DNA of 5,489 bases from JAQBDA01 sp041301185 (GCA_041301185.1 JBFYSV010000355.1:1-5489), one strand, 5' to 3'. Counted from the stretch's first letter, positions 1 through 5,489 are shown. Translations and numbers: made by a program. Notes: generated by a model not told the origin, from the letters alone.

Positions 1-741
1 CGCAATCTGGATATCCGCCAGGACGATAGCGCCGCCGATGGCGGAAGAGATGTACCCGGCCCGCCGCACATTCGCCATGCCATCGGCAGTCATCCGGCGG
101 GCGGCCTCGAGATCCCCGCTCGCCCATGCGGCGAGCCCCAGCACCGAAGCTGCCCCACCGAGCATCAGATGGGCGTCCTCAGGTGCGAGATCGAGCGCCC
201 GTCGAGCGTTTTTCACGGCCTCGGGCATATCGCCCCGGGCCAGGGCCTGCGCGGCACGGAGAAGGGCGATCATACCCGGCAGACGGCGAAATTCCTCTTC
301 GTCCACAACGACCATCCCCGCCGCCGGGGATTCCGGTCGCGCGCGCATATCGGCCATCGGATCCACCGGATCCGCCGTGTCCATCCACCGTTCGGCGTCC
401 TGCAATCGGGGCTCCACGCCCCCGAGCTCGCCGCCACCAAATAATGCGAAAGCGTAGGCAACGCTGAGCACCGGCCTGAAGTGAACCAGCTCGTCGGGTA
501 GTGCCTTTAGCCAGCCAAGCTCCGTGACCGTGGCTCCCTGTCTGCTCCTGCGCATTTCTGGTACTGCCAGTTCGATCAGAGTTGCCGCTCGCTCGAAATC
601 CTTTGCCGCTAACGCGTGGCGGATCGCATCGGCCATCGAACCATTGTGCTCGTACCACTCGCTCGCCCGTCGGTGCAGGGCAGATACCTGATCAGGTTGC
701 TCTGCCATCAAGTGCATACGAAGAACATCGGGAAGCAGCAT
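1..741 (-). pseudogene. MalT-like LuxR-family regulator, C-terminal fragment (separated by insertion; runs off left edge)
   Basis: The minus-strand frame is open from 741 to the left edge (247 codons, no stop). Its product resembles the middle of MalT-type ATP-dependent LuxR regulators. The run DVLRMHLMAEQPD followed by LHRRASEWYEHNG and ADAIRHALAAKDFERAA is the typical end of the winged-helix region leading into the TPR-like sensor domain. Further helical repeat-like stretches (ALLRAAQALARGDMPEAV, LGLAAWASGDLEAARRM) follow. The LuxR helix-turn-helix expected at the extreme C-terminus would lie outside the window. Only 1-731 is native gene. The first four codons (ATG at 741, then CTG CTT CCC) come largely from the inserted element, so the ATG is a fortuitous donated start without a visible ribosome binding site. 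The rest of the gene is at 3027-4066 on the same strand. Such proteins normally bind a small effector and ATP and activate transcription; the effector here is unknown. The split is certain from the sequence; the family call is from memory. Confidence 0.85.
725..731. other. attL: left junction of the element (core TCGG 728-731)
   Basis: The left junction reads AACATCGGGAA around the core and shares AC-n-TCGG-n-AA with the right junction at 3024-3033. Bases to the left belong to the regulator; bases to the right belong to ORF A of the element. The assignment rests on restoring the host protein frame (FADVLRM) when the two flanks are joined here. Recombinase-binding arms are not obvious: the flanks show only weak imperfect symmetry. 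Confidence 0.75.
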
Positions 742-775
742 ACTTAATAACCAACAAGCACAACCAGGAACAGAA

Positions 776-1183
776 GTAACGATCACCCATGGCGCCCATC
801 CGTATAATGGGCAAAAGGTTCTGGTCGTAACAAGGAGGGGGCGAAAACAAGCAAAAGATGAGATCTGGGTCGAACTGCCAAGCGGAGAACAGCGTACAAT
901 TCCAATAGAGTGGACGGATCAGGCAGGGATGATGCAATACCCTGAAGGTGTCTACTTTCCAATTGAGAAGTTGTTGGATCTGGCAAGGGTACAGGAAGAG
1001 ATAGAGGAGGAGCAAAGGGGGGGTATCATGGCCGAGGAAGAAGGAGGTAGAAGCCATGATACGGGAAGAGAATTTGAACTGGCAGGAAATGCCAATCGAG
1101 AAGCGTCAGCAGATCATTGTAGTGCTGGTGGAGATACTGCTGCGGGAAGCCTTAGTAATAGAAAAAGCGGAGGCGGCAGATGA
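776..1183 (+). CDS. ORF A: small basic/acidic protein body, DUF5372-like, lacking its start in the integrated form
   Basis: The frame is open from the left junction (codon TCG 728-730) to TGA 1181-1183, but it has no ATG, GTG or TTG before 929, which lies after the conserved-looking part. That part runs from about 776 to 925. It begins VTITHGAHPYNGQKVLVV, then has a basic patch (RRGRKQAKDE), then WVELPSGEQ and IPIEWTD. From memory this resembles the short DUF5372-type proteins encoded beside recombinases (TH-HP--G pattern ending in a WTD). An acidic, coil-like segment follows (ARVQEEIEEEQ), then a low-complexity tail that is read over ORF B in another frame. The stop overlaps the recombinase start as ATGA, suggesting translational coupling. 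The true start is probably ATG 2994 at the other end of the element, joined in frame only in the circle, giving 162 aa (155 aa from ATG 3015). Function unknown; a DNA-binding accessory or directionality factor is conceivable only. Confidence 0.65.
   Translation, partial: VTITHGAHPYNGQKVLVVTRRGRKQAKDEIWVELPSGEQRTIPIEWTDQAGMMQYPEGVYFPIEKLLDLARVQEEIEEEQRGGIMAEEEGGRSHDTGREFELAGNANREASADHCSAGGDTAAGSLSNRKSGGGR
1041..1048 (+). promoter_or_regulatory. Strong ribosome binding site of ORF B
   Basis: AAGGAGGT lies 7 nt before ATG 1056. It is the main reason for calling the 46-aa ORF B as a gene rather than treating this stretch only as the tail of ORF A. Confidence 0.65.
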
Positions 1184-1196
1184 AAGGGGGGAGTAA
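1056..1196 (+). CDS. ORF B: 46-aa helical protein nested in the ORF A tail, before the recombinase
   Basis: This short ORF starts at ATG 1056 behind a near-perfect Shine-Dalgarno (AAGGAGGT, 1041-1048, 7-nt spacer), the best ribosome binding site in the element. The product begins MIREENLNWQEMPIEKRQ and continues with a strongly hydrophobic helix (IIVVLVEILLREALVI) and an acidic end. The W-x-x-M/L-P...-R-Q-x-I...LL layout is one I associate with tiny ORFs preceding serine recombinases in similar elements, but I cannot name the family. It lies completely over the 3' part of ORF A in a different frame and overlaps the first 17 nt of the recombinase gene, ending at TAA 1194-1196. Translation of B could feed ribosomes to the recombinase start at 1180. 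Function unknown. Confidence 0.65.
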   Translation: MIREENLNWQEMPIEKRQQIIVVLVEILLREALVIEKAEAADERGE

Positions 1197-2991
1197 GCTG
1201 ACCGCTGAGCATCTAGAACGGAAGGTATGCATCTATGTACGGCAGTCAACCCAGATACAAGTTCAGATGCATGGAGAAAGTACGCGGCGACAGTACGATC
1301 TACGAAGCCGAGCGTTGGATTTAGGGTGGGGAGCAGATCAGATCGTGGTTGTGGATGAAGATTTGGGGAAATCGGCTGGGAAGGTTGGAGTTGTACGTGC
1401 AGGCTACCAGCGCTTATTGGAGGCAATCATAGGTGGGGAAATTGGAGCAATCATGAGTGTAGAGATTTCGCGACTGGCGCGCCAGGATAGCGAGGGGCAC
1501 AAAGTTGTGGAAGTGGCAGCGCTCATGGATACATTGCTGATCGATGAAAGCCAGATATATGACCCGAGGGTGAGTGATGATCGCTTGCTGTTAGGGTTGA
1601 AAGTACTGCTATCGAGCAATGAAATACGGCAAATGCGTCAGCGAATGGAGGAAAATCGACTGCGTAAGGCGCAGCGGGGGGAGTTACGTTTGAAATTACC
1701 GGTTGGCTTGGTGAGTGAAGGGGGCGGAAAAATTGGGATAGATTCCAATCAGGCAGTGCAAGGTGCAGTGCGGCAAGTGTTTGAACGGTTTCGCTTGCGA
1801 GGCAGGCAGCGAGACGTGCTGGAATACTTCAATGATAACCAACTGCTATTTCCGCGCCACCGAGGGGATTGGGATGGACCGTTAGAATGGGCGCAGATAA
1901 GTGTGCCACGGGTGCGGGATATTTTGACCAATCCCTTGTATGCAGGCGGGTACGTATATGGACGAACTGAGCAAAAAATCAGTGTAAATGCAGCAGGCGT
2001 GATGAGTCGCAAAGTACAGGAACGCCCCAGTGAAGAATGGGAAGTTGCTCGCTGGGGAGACTTTGATGGATATATTAGCCGGGAAGAATATGATGCCAAC
2101 CAGGAACGGCTCAAGCCAGGCTTGCGAAAGTCACGCCGGAGTGATGGGCCAGCCTTATTGAGTCAGCTGGTTCTGTGTGGTCGCTGCGGACAGGTAATGT
2201 ATACCCATTATCAAGGTACTCGGGGAGATTATGTTGCATACATTTGCTGCGCCGATCAACTGCATTACGGGAAAGATATGTGTCAGCGCATCCCCGGAAA
2301 AGGAATCGATGAACTGGTTGCCCGAAAAGTAGTTGCGGCGCTCACTCCAGCCCAAGTTGAGCTAAGTCTAGCGGCGATGGCCGAACTGGAACGCCAACAA
2401 GCGGAACTACATGCGCAATGGCAACGTCAACTGGAAGGAGCAAAATATAAGGCTGGGCTTGCTCAGCGACGCTATGAACAGGTTGAGCCGGAGAACAGAT
2501 TAGTTTCACGGCAATTGGAATTGAATTGGGAGCGAGAACTTCGAGTAGTTGATCAAGTAGAAGAACAGTATCGTGTCTTTTGCGAAAAACGACCCTTAAA
2601 GCTGAGCGATACGCAGCGGCAAAGCCTGCTGCGCCTGTCGCAAGATTTTTCTCGGCTTTGGGAAGCTGAAACAACCAGCTGGCCAGATCGCAAAAGATTG
2701 ATAAAATTGTTGATAGCCGATGTGACCCTGACCCGTCAGGCACAGAGTGTGCAGGTAAAAATTCGTTGGCACACCAATCAGGTAGATACTTGCACTATCC
2801 AGTTACCGACATTAGGTGGCCCGAAAACGCCCAAACCAATTGTAGAGCGGATACGTTCTTTATACAAAACGCTCACAGATCCAGAAATGGCGGTAATATT
2901 GAACCAGGAAGGTTATCGAACAGCCTATGGTAACCGGTTCACAACAAAAATCGTTGCCGATACACGGCGTAGAAATAACTTGCGGAAGTAA
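1180..2991 (+). CDS. Large serine recombinase (resolvase N-terminal domain, recombinase domain, zinc ribbon)
   Basis: This 603-aa site-specific recombinase probably integrates and excises the element through a covalent phosphoserine intermediate. The catalytic domain spans about residues 15-165. It has YVRQST (Arg21, nucleophile Ser23), GESTRRQYD, IVVVDEDLGKSAG, and ISRLARQ (Arg98, Arg101), the second active-site arginine cluster. The long helix NEIRQMRQRMEENRLRKAQRGE leads into the recombinase DNA-binding domain (about 170-315), with the typical ILTNPLYAGGYVYGR at 248-262. A zinc-ribbon region has Cys333, Cys336, Cys356/357 and Cys368. A glutamine/glutamate-rich coiled coil covers about 398-465, and an HTH-like end (IVERIRSLYKTLTDPEMA, about 554-571) follows. 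The start at 1180 has GGAGG at 1169-1173 and overlaps the ORF A stop. The stop lies only 35 bp from the right junction. The C-terminus ends soon after the HTH, somewhat earlier than I recall for relatives. All active-site residues are present, so the enzyme looks intact. Confidence 0.95.
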   Translation: MKGGSKLTAEHLERKVCIYVRQSTQIQVQMHGESTRRQYDLRSRALDLGWGADQIVVVDEDLGKSAGKVGVVRAGYQRLLEAIIGGEIGAIMSVEISRLARQDSEGHKVVEVAALMDTLLIDESQIYDPRVSDDRLLLGLKVLLSSNEIRQMRQRMEENRLRKAQRGELRLKLPVGLVSEGGGKIGIDSNQAVQGAVRQVFERFRLRGRQRDVLEYFNDNQLLFPRHRGDWDGPLEWAQISVPRVRDILTNPLYAGGYVYGRTEQKISVNAAGVMSRKVQERPSEEWEVARWGDFDGYISREEYDANQERLKPGLRKSRRSDGPALLSQLVLCGRCGQVMYTHYQGTRGDYVAYICCADQLHYGKDMCQRIPGKGIDELVARKVVAALTPAQVELSLAAMAELERQQAELHAQWQRQLEGAKYKAGLAQRRYEQVEPENRLVSRQLELNWERELRVVDQVEEQYRVFCEKRPLKLSDTQRQSLLRLSQDFSRLWEAETTSWPDRKRLIKLLIADVTLTRQAQSVQVKIRWHTNQVDTCTIQLPTLGGPKTPKPIVERIRSLYKTLTDPEMAVILNQEGYRTAYGNRFTTKIVADTRRRNNLRK

Positions 2992-2993
2992 CC

Positions 2994-3044
2994 ATGTTGA
3001 GGAATATGTGCATTATGTCAACCACTTCGGCAAAAAGATGGTGA
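2994..3044 (+). other. Orphaned 5' end of ORF A at the right end of the element
   Basis: ATG 2994 follows the recombinase stop (TAA 2989-2991) by two bases. It is preceded by GGAAG (2984-2988) as a modest ribosome binding site. In-frame ATGs also occur at 3006 and 3015; 3015 has GAGGA upstream at 2999-3003. In the integrated state the frame runs through the junction codon TCG (3027-3029) and stops at TGA 3042-3044 in host DNA, giving only 16 aa. With the element circularised, the same codon TCG continues in frame into 731 onwards and ORF A, giving a 162-aa protein. That this is the true N-terminus of ORF A is inferred from position, frame and the lack of any other start. Confidence 0.6.
3024..3030. 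other. attR: right junction of the element (core TCGG 3027-3030)
   Basis: The junction reads CCACTTCGGCAAA, with element sequence to the left and regulator sequence (encoding YHHLFA on the minus strand) to the right. It shares AC-n-TCGG-n-AA with the left junction. A circle formed at this core would contain ACTTCGGGAAG. Confidence 0.75.
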
Positions 3045-3852
3045 TAGCGGTACCACTGGCGCTTGTCATCTAACGGAACGACAAAGAAGTTGCCACGCTC
3101 CAGGGCCTCCAACCGCGCGTTGCCTTCATCCTGGCCAGTGACGGCATCGCACAAGGGACCATTCAACCGGTCGAGAATGGCGGTCTGGAGTAAGAAGTTG
3201 CGGACAGGTTCGGGCTGACGCTGGAGGACCTCTTCGACCAGATAGTCCACAATGTACCTGTGGTCTCCAGCGAATTCTCGAATGAACCCGGAAATGTCCT
3301 TGTTGCCCTGCATAGAAATCGCAGCTAGTTGCAGTCCGGCAATCCAGCCTTCGGTGCGAGTTTCCAGGGCGGAGATGTTTTCTGCTGAGAGGGTTAGCCC
3401 CATCATCTGGTTAAGAAAATCGGCAGCTTCGGAGGGGGTAAAACGCAAGTCGGCGGCACGCAGCTCGGTCAATTGGCCCTGGGCGCGCAAGCGGGCCAGG
3501 GGTAGATGTGGATCCTCACGCGTGGCGATGACCAGGTGCATCTGTGATGGCTGGTGCTCGAGCAGAAAGGTGATGGCGCCGTCGACGGACTTCGACGCGT
3601 CGACCGGTTTGGCGTCAAGAACGTGGTAGTCATCCAGGACGAGGGTAAAATGGCTCGCGACGCTGTTGATCTCATTGATGAGGGCCGTTAGAATCGATTC
3701 AATTGGCGGTGGCTGAGGGAATTGGAGCACATCCAATACCCCGATCCCAATATTCGGTGCAATCGTCTGCAATGCAGCGATGAGGTACGTAAGGAAGCGC
3801 GTAGGGTCGTTATCCCCTTCATCCAGCGACAGCCAGGCGACCTTCAATCCTT

Positions 3853-3875
3853 CCCCTCTCCCAGCGGGAGAGGGG
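3853..3875. repeat. Perfect 10-bp palindrome with AGC loop inside the regulator gene
   Basis: CCCCTCTCCC (3853-3862), AGC (3863-3865) and GGGAGAGGGG (3866-3875) form a perfect hairpin. It resembles the short CCCTCTCC/GGAGAGGG palindromes scattered as REP-like repeats in several bacterial genomes. Here it is read in frame as GPSPAGRGEG, between Walker A and the conserved VAWLSLDEGDND block, where relatives normally have only a short linker. It therefore looks like a mobile palindrome that entered the coding sequence without breaking it. Confidence 0.7.
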
Positions 3876-4110
3876 CCAGATGTGAGGGCTGCTACCCATT
3901 CGCTGACCAGCGTGGTTTTACCAAAGCCAACGGGGGCAGAGATGAGGGTCAGTCTATGCCCCGCATGGATACCCTCGTTCAGCATCTCAATCAGGCGGGG
4001 GCGAAGGACACATTTTGGCCGAGACGGGGGAATGTATAGCTTGGTGATGAGAAGGGTTTCAGACATTCTAAAAGTTTTTATCCATCGCACCTAATTAGAG
4101 CTGGGGGTAT

Positions 4111-4135
4111 AAACAAAATCTGGGCACAAGCACCC
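4111..4135 (-). terminator. Possible weak terminator after the LLM oxidoreductase gene
   Basis: On the minus strand, just after the stop of the oxidoreductase gene, GGGTGCTTGTGCCC can fold into a short stem (with two G-T pairs), followed by AGATTTTGTTT. The stem is short and the T-tract interrupted, so this is tentative. It lies in the only gap (4067-4144) between the oxidoreductase and the regulator; I found no convincing promoter there. Confidence 0.25.
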
Positions 4136-4144
4136 GCACATGAG

Positions 4145-4993
4145 TTAAATCCGCGGTGGTCCCTGGCGTACACGCTGGCGCATGGCCTCCTCAGGCCAGG
4201 GTCCGCTTTCGGGCCAGCCGTAGCTCCATGGATCGATAGCTTCCATCCACCAGGTGGCGCCAGCCTCCTGGTAGCGGCGTACCACCTCGCAATCCTGGCT
4301 GTCGCGCGTGCCACCGATCGCCAGGATGTCGAAGGGCTGGGCGGCGGGTTTTTCCTCGCCCAGGAATGCCACGGCTTCTTTGAAGATTGCCAGCTTTTCC
4401 GGCTCCTGCCAGACATTGAACAGTGGGTAAACGCAATCATAGCGGGCGGCGCGGCGCATGGGGGCCTTGTTGGGCCAGAAGCCGCCCACCCAGATGGGGA
4501 TATGCGCCTGGACCGGGGTGGGTAAAAATTTGGCCTCTTTCACGTGGTAGTACTTGCCCTCGAAGCTGAAGGTCTCTCCGCTCCACAGGCCGCGCAGGAT
4601 CTGCAGGGCTTCGTCCAGCATCTCACCGCGCGCTTTTAAGGATGTTTCCTCGCCGAGATCGTCCCACTCTTTGGCGCCGAGGCCGATCCCCACGCCCAGG
4701 GTCAGGCGTCCATTCGAGAGACAGTCCAGCGTGGCGGTCTCACGCGCCAGCTTCCACGGCCTGCGCCGCGGGATGGGGGTGACCATGGTGCCGATGCGGA
4801 TACGGCTGGTCACCATCGCTACGGCAGCCAGACCCACCCAGGGGTCGAGTACATACTCTGAAGGCCCCAGGACAACATGATCCCAAATGAAAAAGCCGTC
4901 CCAGCCGGCCTCTTCGGCCTGGCGAGCCAGCTCAGCCAGGGTGCGCGGTTCAGCGAATGCTTCGCCGGGGGGCATGTAGATGGCATACTGCAT
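4145..4993 (-). CDS. LLM class oxidoreductase (luciferase-like monooxygenase family, probably F420- or flavin-dependent)
   Basis: A complete 282-aa protein of the bacterial luciferase-like TIM-barrel family. Recognisable blocks are LAELARQAEEAGWDGFFIWDHV (about residues 18-39), the barrel strand around TSRIRIGTMVTPIPRRRPWKLARETATLD (82-110), SNGRLTLGVGIGLGAKEWDDLGE (113-135), then FEGKYYHVKEAKFLPTPVQAHIPIWVGG, where substrate and cofactor phosphate are usually held. This layout is typical of F420-dependent LLM enzymes, but FMN cannot be excluded from sequence alone, and the substrate is unknown. The start at 4993 is supported by AAAGGAG on the minus strand (5007-5001) with a 7-nt spacer. The HIT gene ends 22 nt upstream on the same strand, so the two are probably co-transcribed. 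Cytosolic; no signal peptide is seen. Length is near the lower end of the family's usual 280-350 aa, with a Trp-rich, possibly divergent C-terminus (WWMEAIDPWSYGWPESGPW). Confidence 0.9.
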   Translation of the reverse strand: MQYAIYMPPGEAFAEPRTLAELARQAEEAGWDGFFIWDHVVLGPSEYVLDPWVGLAAVAMVTSRIRIGTMVTPIPRRRPWKLARETATLDCLSNGRLTLGVGIGLGAKEWDDLGEETSLKARGEMLDEALQILRGLWSGETFSFEGKYYHVKEAKFLPTPVQAHIPIWVGGFWPNKAPMRRAARYDCVYPLFNVWQEPEKLAIFKEAVAFLGEEKPAAQPFDILAIGGTRDSQDCEVVRRYQEAGATWWMEAIDPWSYGWPESGPWPEEAMRQRVRQGPPRI

Positions 4994-5015
4994 GGCTAAA
5001 CTCCTTTCAATTCGA

Positions 5016-5420
5016 TTATTCTAACCGTTCTAGCAGCTGGTCGAATTCTGCTACCCATTCGGGATGTGTCCGCCAGCGGACATTTTGGTTATCACCCTGC
5101 CAGCGAGGCACGATATGGAAATGGAGATGTAATACATCTTGCTGGGCGTCACGCCCAGAGCTGTTGATGATCTGGACATTGTGTATGCCCAGCTTGCTTT
5201 CATATTGCATGACCAGCTTTTTCACAACCGCTATCACTGCTTTCAATTCATGTTCCGGGGTATCAAAGATGTTCTCGTAGTGTTTTTTGGGGATCACCAG
5301 GGTATGGTACTCATTGACGGGATGGATATCGAGGAAGGCGTAGACGTTTTCATCCTCGTAAACTTTCCAGGATTTGGCCTGACCCTGTACAATCTGGCAG
5401 AAGATGCAGTCGTTTACCAA
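5016..5420 (-). CDS. HIT family (histidine triad) nucleotide hydrolase/transferase
   Basis: A complete 134-aa histidine-triad protein. CIFCQIV at residues 5-11 gives the Cys5/Cys8 pair that, with His47 and a triad histidine, often binds zinc in this family. FLDIHPVNEYHTLVIPKKHYENIFD (29-53) is the core nucleotide-binding segment. The catalytic triad HLHFHIVPR (His98, His100, His102) follows the usual G-x-x-A-Q...V lead-in (89-96). Such proteins hydrolyse or transfer nucleoside phosphoramidates or dinucleoside polyphosphates; the specific substrate is not predictable. The start is a TTG at 5418-5420, immediately after the TGA of the upstream gene (TGATTG), with GAGG (5429-5426) five bases before it. 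No ATG lies between that in-frame stop and the CIFC motif, so the TTG start is well supported. The close spacing on both sides suggests an operon with the upstream gene and the LLM oxidoreductase. Confidence 0.93.
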   Translation of the reverse strand: MVNDCIFCQIVQGQAKSWKVYEDENVYAFLDIHPVNEYHTLVIPKKHYENIFDTPEHELKAVIAVVKKLVMQYESKLGIHNVQIINSSGRDAQQDVLHLHFHIVPRWQGDNQNVRWRTHPEWVAEFDQLLERLE

Positions 5421-5489
5421 TCAAGCCTCGGTGGGCGCTAAGCCCTGTGGGGTGATTCTTTTCTCGTAGCGGATACCATCCTTCACTTC
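5421..5489 (-). CDS. 3' end of an unidentified upstream gene (22 codons, partial)
   Basis: The minus-strand frame is open from the right edge to TGA at 5421-5423 and encodes EVKDGIRYEKRITPQGLAPTEA. Its stop directly abuts the TTG start of the HIT gene, and the HIT ribosome binding site lies within its last codons. This is the arrangement of translationally coupled genes and the main argument that the frame is real. Too little is present to name a family. Confidence 0.55.
   Translation of the reverse strand, partial: EVKDGIRYEKRITPQGLAPTEA

Larger units (their letters stand above)
728..3026 (+). mobile_element. 2299-bp serine-recombinase integrative element inserted in the MalT-like gene
   Basis: The element is bounded by TCGG at 728-731 and 3027-3030 and splits one reading frame. 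Deleting one copy of the repeat plus the interior rejoins the regulator in frame, with codons GCC GAT GTT CTT (ADVL) at the join. No long terminal inverted repeats and no longer target duplication are seen, which fits crossover at a short core by a serine recombinase rather than DDE transposition. Contents are ORF A (start-less when integrated), a nested 46-aa ORF B and the recombinase, all plus strand and antisense to the host gene. There is no cargo. If the ends are joined into a circle the element is entirely coding: recombinase, 2-nt gap, ORF A, ATGA overlap with the recombinase. The exact crossover dinucleotide cannot be fixed, because AC at 725-726 and 3024-3025 also matches; this leaves the host residue at the join as D or E but does not change the element length. 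Confidence 0.88.
2939..4066 (-). pseudogene. MalT-like LuxR-family regulator, N-terminal ATPase fragment (truncated by insertion)
   Basis: This is the first 346-348 residues of a STAND-type ATP-binding regulator. The start is set at ATG 4066 because MSETLLITKLYIPP is the usual beginning of these proteins; an in-frame GTG at 4090 would add 8 residues. Walker A is PVGFGKTT (residues 45-52), Walker B is LVLDDYHVLD (142-151), and IATRED at 180-185 is the sensor-like strand. The ALETRTEGWIAGLQLAA block (233-249) and QWYRYHHLFA (337-346) mark the end of the NB-ARC-like/winged region. At the junction the native frame (expected ADVLRMHL) is replaced by about 28 element-encoded residues ending at a TGA (2939-2941). 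The fragment therefore keeps the ATPase but loses the sensor and DNA-binding domains. Residues about 63-73 (SGPSPAGRGEG) are an unusual insert from a palindrome. No clear Shine-Dalgarno precedes ATG 4066. Apart from the insertion there is no stop or frameshift, which suggests recent disruption. Confidence 0.88.

Noticed and set aside
362..376. Paired GGATCC motifs as a regulatory repeat
   Set aside because: They encode the acidic DPVDP stretch of the regulator in frame and are simply repeated codons.
179..658. Long open frame on the minus strand (159 codons)
   Set aside because: Arginine/glycine-rich product typical of an off-frame reading of GC-rich DNA; the adjacent frame on the same strand encodes the regulator's TPR region without interruption.
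582..779. Plus-strand small ORF spanning the left junction
   Set aside because: It is antisense to the regulator and crosses into ORF A in the wrong frame; no ribosome binding site or recognisable features.
803..808. Perfect TATAAT as a promoter for the element genes
   Set aside because: It falls in the Tyr-Asn codons of ORF A; no TTGACA-like box lies 16-18 bp upstream and there is no extended -10 TG. It may still be used, but the sequence does not support calling it.
742..3026. DDE-type insertion sequence with terminal inverted repeats
   Set aside because: No terminal inverted repeats or longer target duplication are visible at the junctions, and the only enzyme is a serine recombinase.
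3580..3607. GTCGAC-rich repeated stretch
   Set aside because: It corresponds to a short duplicated peptide (VDASKSVD) in a variable linker of the regulator; no sign of a site.
3252..3629. Plus-strand open frame antisense to the regulator
   Set aside because: Shadow of the well-supported ATPase coding frame; composition and lack of motifs argue against a gene.

Overview
The window looks like a piece of a Chloroflexota (Anaerolineae/Chloroflexia-like) genome. It carries a long MalT/LuxR-type ATP-binding regulator of the kind that occurs in many copies in that phylum, a luciferase-like (LLM class, probably F420-dependent) oxidoreductase, a HIT-family protein, and a serine recombinase of the 'YxRQST' type common there. 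This taxonomic call rests on family resemblance from memory; nothing was searched.

Layout. (1) 1-731, minus strand: C-terminal part of the MalT-like regulator (end of the ATPase/winged region and the TPR-like helical domain), running off the left edge before any LuxR helix-turn-helix. (2) 728-3026: a compact mobile element of 2299 bp, plus-strand genes, visibly less GC-rich than the left flank. It holds a start-less small ORF (ORF A), a nested 46-aa ORF (ORF B) and a 603-aa serine recombinase. (3) 3027-4066, minus strand: N-terminal part of the same regulator (Walker A, Walker B). (4) 4145-4993 and 5016-5420, minus strand: LLM oxidoreductase and HIT protein, 22 nt apart and probably co-transcribed. 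(5) 5421-5489, minus strand: last 22 codons of an upstream gene, whose TGA abuts the HIT start.

Two points stand out. First, removing the element and joining the flanks at a shared TCGG restores the regulator reading frame perfectly (...YHHLFA-DVLRMHL...), so the insertion is precise and the pre-insertion site can be read off. Second, joining the two element ends at the same TCGG, as in an excised circle, creates an uninterrupted ORF. It starts at ATG 2994, two bases after the recombinase stop, crosses the junction in frame, and runs through ORF A to a TGA that overlaps the recombinase ATG (ATGA, 1180-1183). The circle would therefore be coding all the way round (1812 + 2 + 489 - 4 = 2299 bp), and integration would cut ORF A from its start codon. 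ORF A is thus predicted to be expressed fully only from the excised circle. This is an inference from reading frames, but every coordinate agrees.

The element carries no recognisable cargo; it looks like a minimal self-mobilising unit. The two small ORFs are candidates for a recombination-direction factor or other accessory function, which the sequence alone does not prove.
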